Source: Desulfobacterales bacterium (GTDB taxonomy: Bacteria; Desulfobacterota; Desulfobacteria; Desulfobacterales; JAFDCJ01). Taken from it: DNA of 6,188 bases. Location of the stretch: the NCBI GenBank assembly GCA_020345785.1, contig CP070771.1, forward strand, positions 4,142,177-4,148,364, given 5' to 3'. The number at the start of each line of letters is the position of its first letter. Positions within the stretch are counted from its first letter, which is position 1. The notes beneath the pieces are model-generated. The model was not told the DNA's origin, did no database searches, and was given only the letters and a program-made list of their open reading frames with translations. Shown here piece after piece: positions 5,101 to 6,188 of the stretch. Made by a program: the position numbers and the translations under genes.

Positions 5101-6188
5101 TTTTCAATGGCGGATAGGTCCGGCCGCTGGCCGATGGCCGGTATGAGTTGATCGATCTCGATATCATACTCACTGCCGGGAATCGGTATCGGCCGCTTGC
5201 GGCCCGAAGAATCCGGTTCGCTTAACTCCATGCGGATGCAGCGCAATCCGACCACTTTGCCGTCGCGGGTCAGCACTTCCTGCGGTGCCGACAGATACGT
5301 AATTTGGGTACCTTCATCCTCGGCCGCCTGGATTTCCTCCTCCCAGGCCGGCATCTCGGCACGGGTGCGTCGATAAATGATGCTGACCTCGCCGGCCCCC
5401 AGTCGAACCGCCGCCCGGGCCACGTCGATGGCCACATTACCGCCGCCGATAATTGCCAGTTTCCGGCCCACTTCAGCTTTACCGCTCAGATTGACTTCCC
5501 GCAGGAAATCGACGCCCTGGCGGACACCGTTGGCTTTTTCACCGGGGATGCCCAGTTCGATGCCCTTGTGCGACCCGAGGGCCAGATATACCGCTTTGTA
5601 GCCGTCATTTAAAAGATCATCGACTGTCAGGTCAGGACCCAGCGGTATGCCGGTTTTAATCTCCACACCCAGGTTGGTAATCACCTCAATCTCCTGGTCG
5701 AGCACTTCGCGGGGCAAACGGTGCGCCGGGATACCGACTCTGAGCATCCCGCCGGCAGCAGGCAGCGCTTCGTAAATGGTGGATAGGATTCCTTTGCGGG
5801 CCAGGTGATAGGCACAGGAAAGTCCCGCCGGGCCGGAACCGATGATCGCTACCTTTTCTTTGCGCGGCGGGACACATTCGATCTTGATCTCCCGGCAGTC
5901 AAACTTGTCGGCGGCCAGACGCTTCAGATCCCGGATAGCAACCGGCTCATCGACATCGCACCGGCGACAGGCGTCTTCACAGCCGTGCGGACAGATTCTT
6001 CCCAGCACACCGGGAAGCGGGAGATCCTGCATAATGATTTCAAGGGCTTCCTTGTATCTGCCCGTCTTTACCATATTAACGTAGCCCTGCACGTTTAACC
6101 CGCCCGGACACGCCAGACGGCAGGGCGCTTTGTCACCCTTATCGATGGCAAAAGCACCGGGAATTGCCTGGGCGTATTGTTTATAAGT
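2160..6188 (-). CDS. hdrA: GltD/NfnB-HdrA fusion: FAD-dependent iron-sulfur oxidoreductase, HdrA family (5'-partial)
   Basis: Probable electron-bifurcating or electron-relay flavoprotein of the cytoplasm. At least 1342 residues are visible, numbered here from the window edge; the frame is open at 6188, so the start is missing. Domains in order: a GltD/NfnB-type N-terminal Fe-S domain (C23, C27, C66, C70, C74, C77); FAD Rossmann motif GSGPAG at 117-122; NAD(P)H motif GGGNVA at about 248-253; FAD-closing motif GGDLQTGPW at about 392. Next comes a Cys-dense ferredoxin-like insert at 485-501 (seven Cys), then an HdrA-type half module with cluster Cys 585/599/603/604. A second HdrA follows from about 785, with CNCG at 793-796, FAD motif GGGVAG at 932-937 and cluster Cys 1081/1092/1096/1097. 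The C terminus is a 2[4Fe-4S] ferredoxin (Cys 1275-1285 and 1305-1315). The family is certain; the physiological donor and acceptor are inferred from the metFV neighbours. The stop is TAG at 2162-2160. Confidence 0.93.
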   Translation of the reverse strand, partial: TYKQYAQAIPGAFAIDKGDKAPCRLACPGGLNVQGYVNMVKTGRYKEALEIIMQDLPLPGVLGRICPHGCEDACRRCDVDEPVAIRDLKRLAADKFDCREIKIECVPPRKEKVAIIGSGPAGLSCAYHLARKGILSTIYEALPAAGGMLRVGIPAHRLPREVLDQEIEVITNLGVEIKTGIPLGPDLTVDDLLNDGYKAVYLALGSHKGIELGIPGEKANGVRQGVDFLREVNLSGKAEVGRKLAIIGGGNVAIDVARAAVRLGAGEVSIIYRRTRAEMPAWEEEIQAAEDEGTQITYLSAPQEVLTRDGKVVGLRCIRMELSEPDSSGRKRPIPIPGSEYDIEIDQLIPAIGQRPDLSAIENVTGLTFSRWGTTDVDSVTFATEREGVFAGGDLQTGPWVAIGAIGAGKEAAESILRYIEGRDMAAGREPIVYEDPCYRPIPDDEPKMPRARMPELPVEKRQGNFAEVELGYEETAGRQEAGRCLNCGYCCECYQCVDACLANAIDHSQQEELLELDVGSVILCPGSEPYDPTQLENVYHYKTSPNVVTSLEFERILSASGPTMGHLKRPSDGREPQKIAWLQCVGSRDTNQCGNGYCSSVCCMYACKDSMIAKEHAEGDMDCVIFNMDIRTFGKDYEKYYNRAKEAGIRFIKSRIHSLDEVGDTGNLSLRYMDDAGQLQIEEFDMVVLSVGLQVPQSTVEMAQRLGVELNKSNFAVTHPFTPIETSRPGVYACGVFQEPKDIPGSVIEASAAASAAGSRLAGARNSLTRSVEVPDQIDVTGEAPRVGVFVCNCGVNISSVVDVAAVEEYAKGLPNVVYATQNLFTCSQDSQEQMKKIIEEHNLNRVVVAACSPKTHEPIFQDTMEACGLNKYLFEMANIRNQDSWVHSQTNEEASAKAKDLVRMSVARAGTLHPLEEKKIPVVQRGLVVGGGVAGMNAALGLADQGYEVILVEKEAELGGLANRLTATIEGANVKKYLGELVAKVSNHDKIQVLTNALILDFGGFKGNFTTEILVGPEMVQRKIDHGVVIVATGANEYQPKEDEFLYGRNEKVMTQLELAARMEKEDIGDSETVVMIQCVGSRNEENPNCSRICCQTAVKNALHLKELNPDMNVYVLYRDIRTYGLLEDYYTEARKKGVLFFRFEAEDPPVVESAADGVEVTFTDHILNRKVKTTADLLVLSAGMQAQDTEELSSILKLARTAEGYFMEAHVKLRPVDMVTEGIFVCGTAHSPKLLSEAIAQAYAASARAITFLSQASLTLSAVTAQVEADKCASCLICVRSCPYGVPRINEDGVSEIDEALCHGCGICCAECPAKAIQLNWYEDDQILCKVEALLEGVL

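Noticed and set aside
2160..6092. GTG at 6092 as the start of the HdrA fusion
   Set aside because: The frame is open to the window edge and encodes APCRLACPGG, which belongs to the same N-terminal Fe-S domain; the start is therefore upstream of the window.

Overview
The window holds one run of four genes, all on the minus strand, so transcription goes from high to low coordinates. In that order they are: a very large GltD/NfnB-HdrA-type flavin and iron-sulfur fusion (start lies outside the window); a small MvhD-type [2Fe-2S] electron-transfer protein; MetV, the cysteine-rich partner of methylenetetrahydrofolate reductase; and MetF, the reductase itself (its 3' end runs off position 1). The gene content is that of the methyl branch of the Wood-Ljungdahl (reductive acetyl-CoA) pathway, with the reductase coupled to heterodisulfide-reductase-like electron-transfer proteins. 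This resembles the MetFV-HdrABC-MvhD set of acetogens, but no HdrB or HdrC is visible here. The protein styles, a selenoprotein MvhD and a GltD-HdrA fusion suggest an anaerobic sulfate-reducing Desulfobacterota (Desulfobacteraceae/Desulfosarcina-like). That assignment is an inference from protein style only.

The most important observation is that mvhD is interrupted by an in-frame TGA at 1871-1869 that reads as selenocysteine, not stop. Read through, the gene gives a normal 143-residue MvhD starting at 1919 with its own Shine-Dalgarno. Sec17 falls where ordinary MvhD proteins carry a metal-binding cysteine, and a 7-bp hairpin with a GGC loop follows at the distance expected of a bacterial SECIS element. 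A standard gene caller would lose the first 27 residues, including this metal site.

Layout: 6188-2160 hdrA fusion (at least 1342 aa, open at its 5' end); 2159-1920 a 240-bp non-coding spacer built from several arrays of 7- and 9-nt degenerate tandem repeats, plus an AT-rich stretch with possible weak promoter elements; 1919-1488 mvhD (Sec); 1487-1385 a 103-bp spacer with a large imperfect inverted repeat; 1384-716 metV; 719-1 metF, overlapping metV by 4 bp (ATGA).

Working model (inference): the GltD-like front of the fusion exchanges electrons with NAD(P)H. The HdrA modules and ferredoxin domains carry them, perhaps with flavin-based bifurcation or confurcation. MvhD relays electrons between HdrA and a partner, and MetV connects to the flavin of MetF, which interconverts methylene- and methyl-tetrahydrofolate. 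No RNA genes, insertion sequences or CRISPR arrays were seen, and the plus strand carries no convincing gene.
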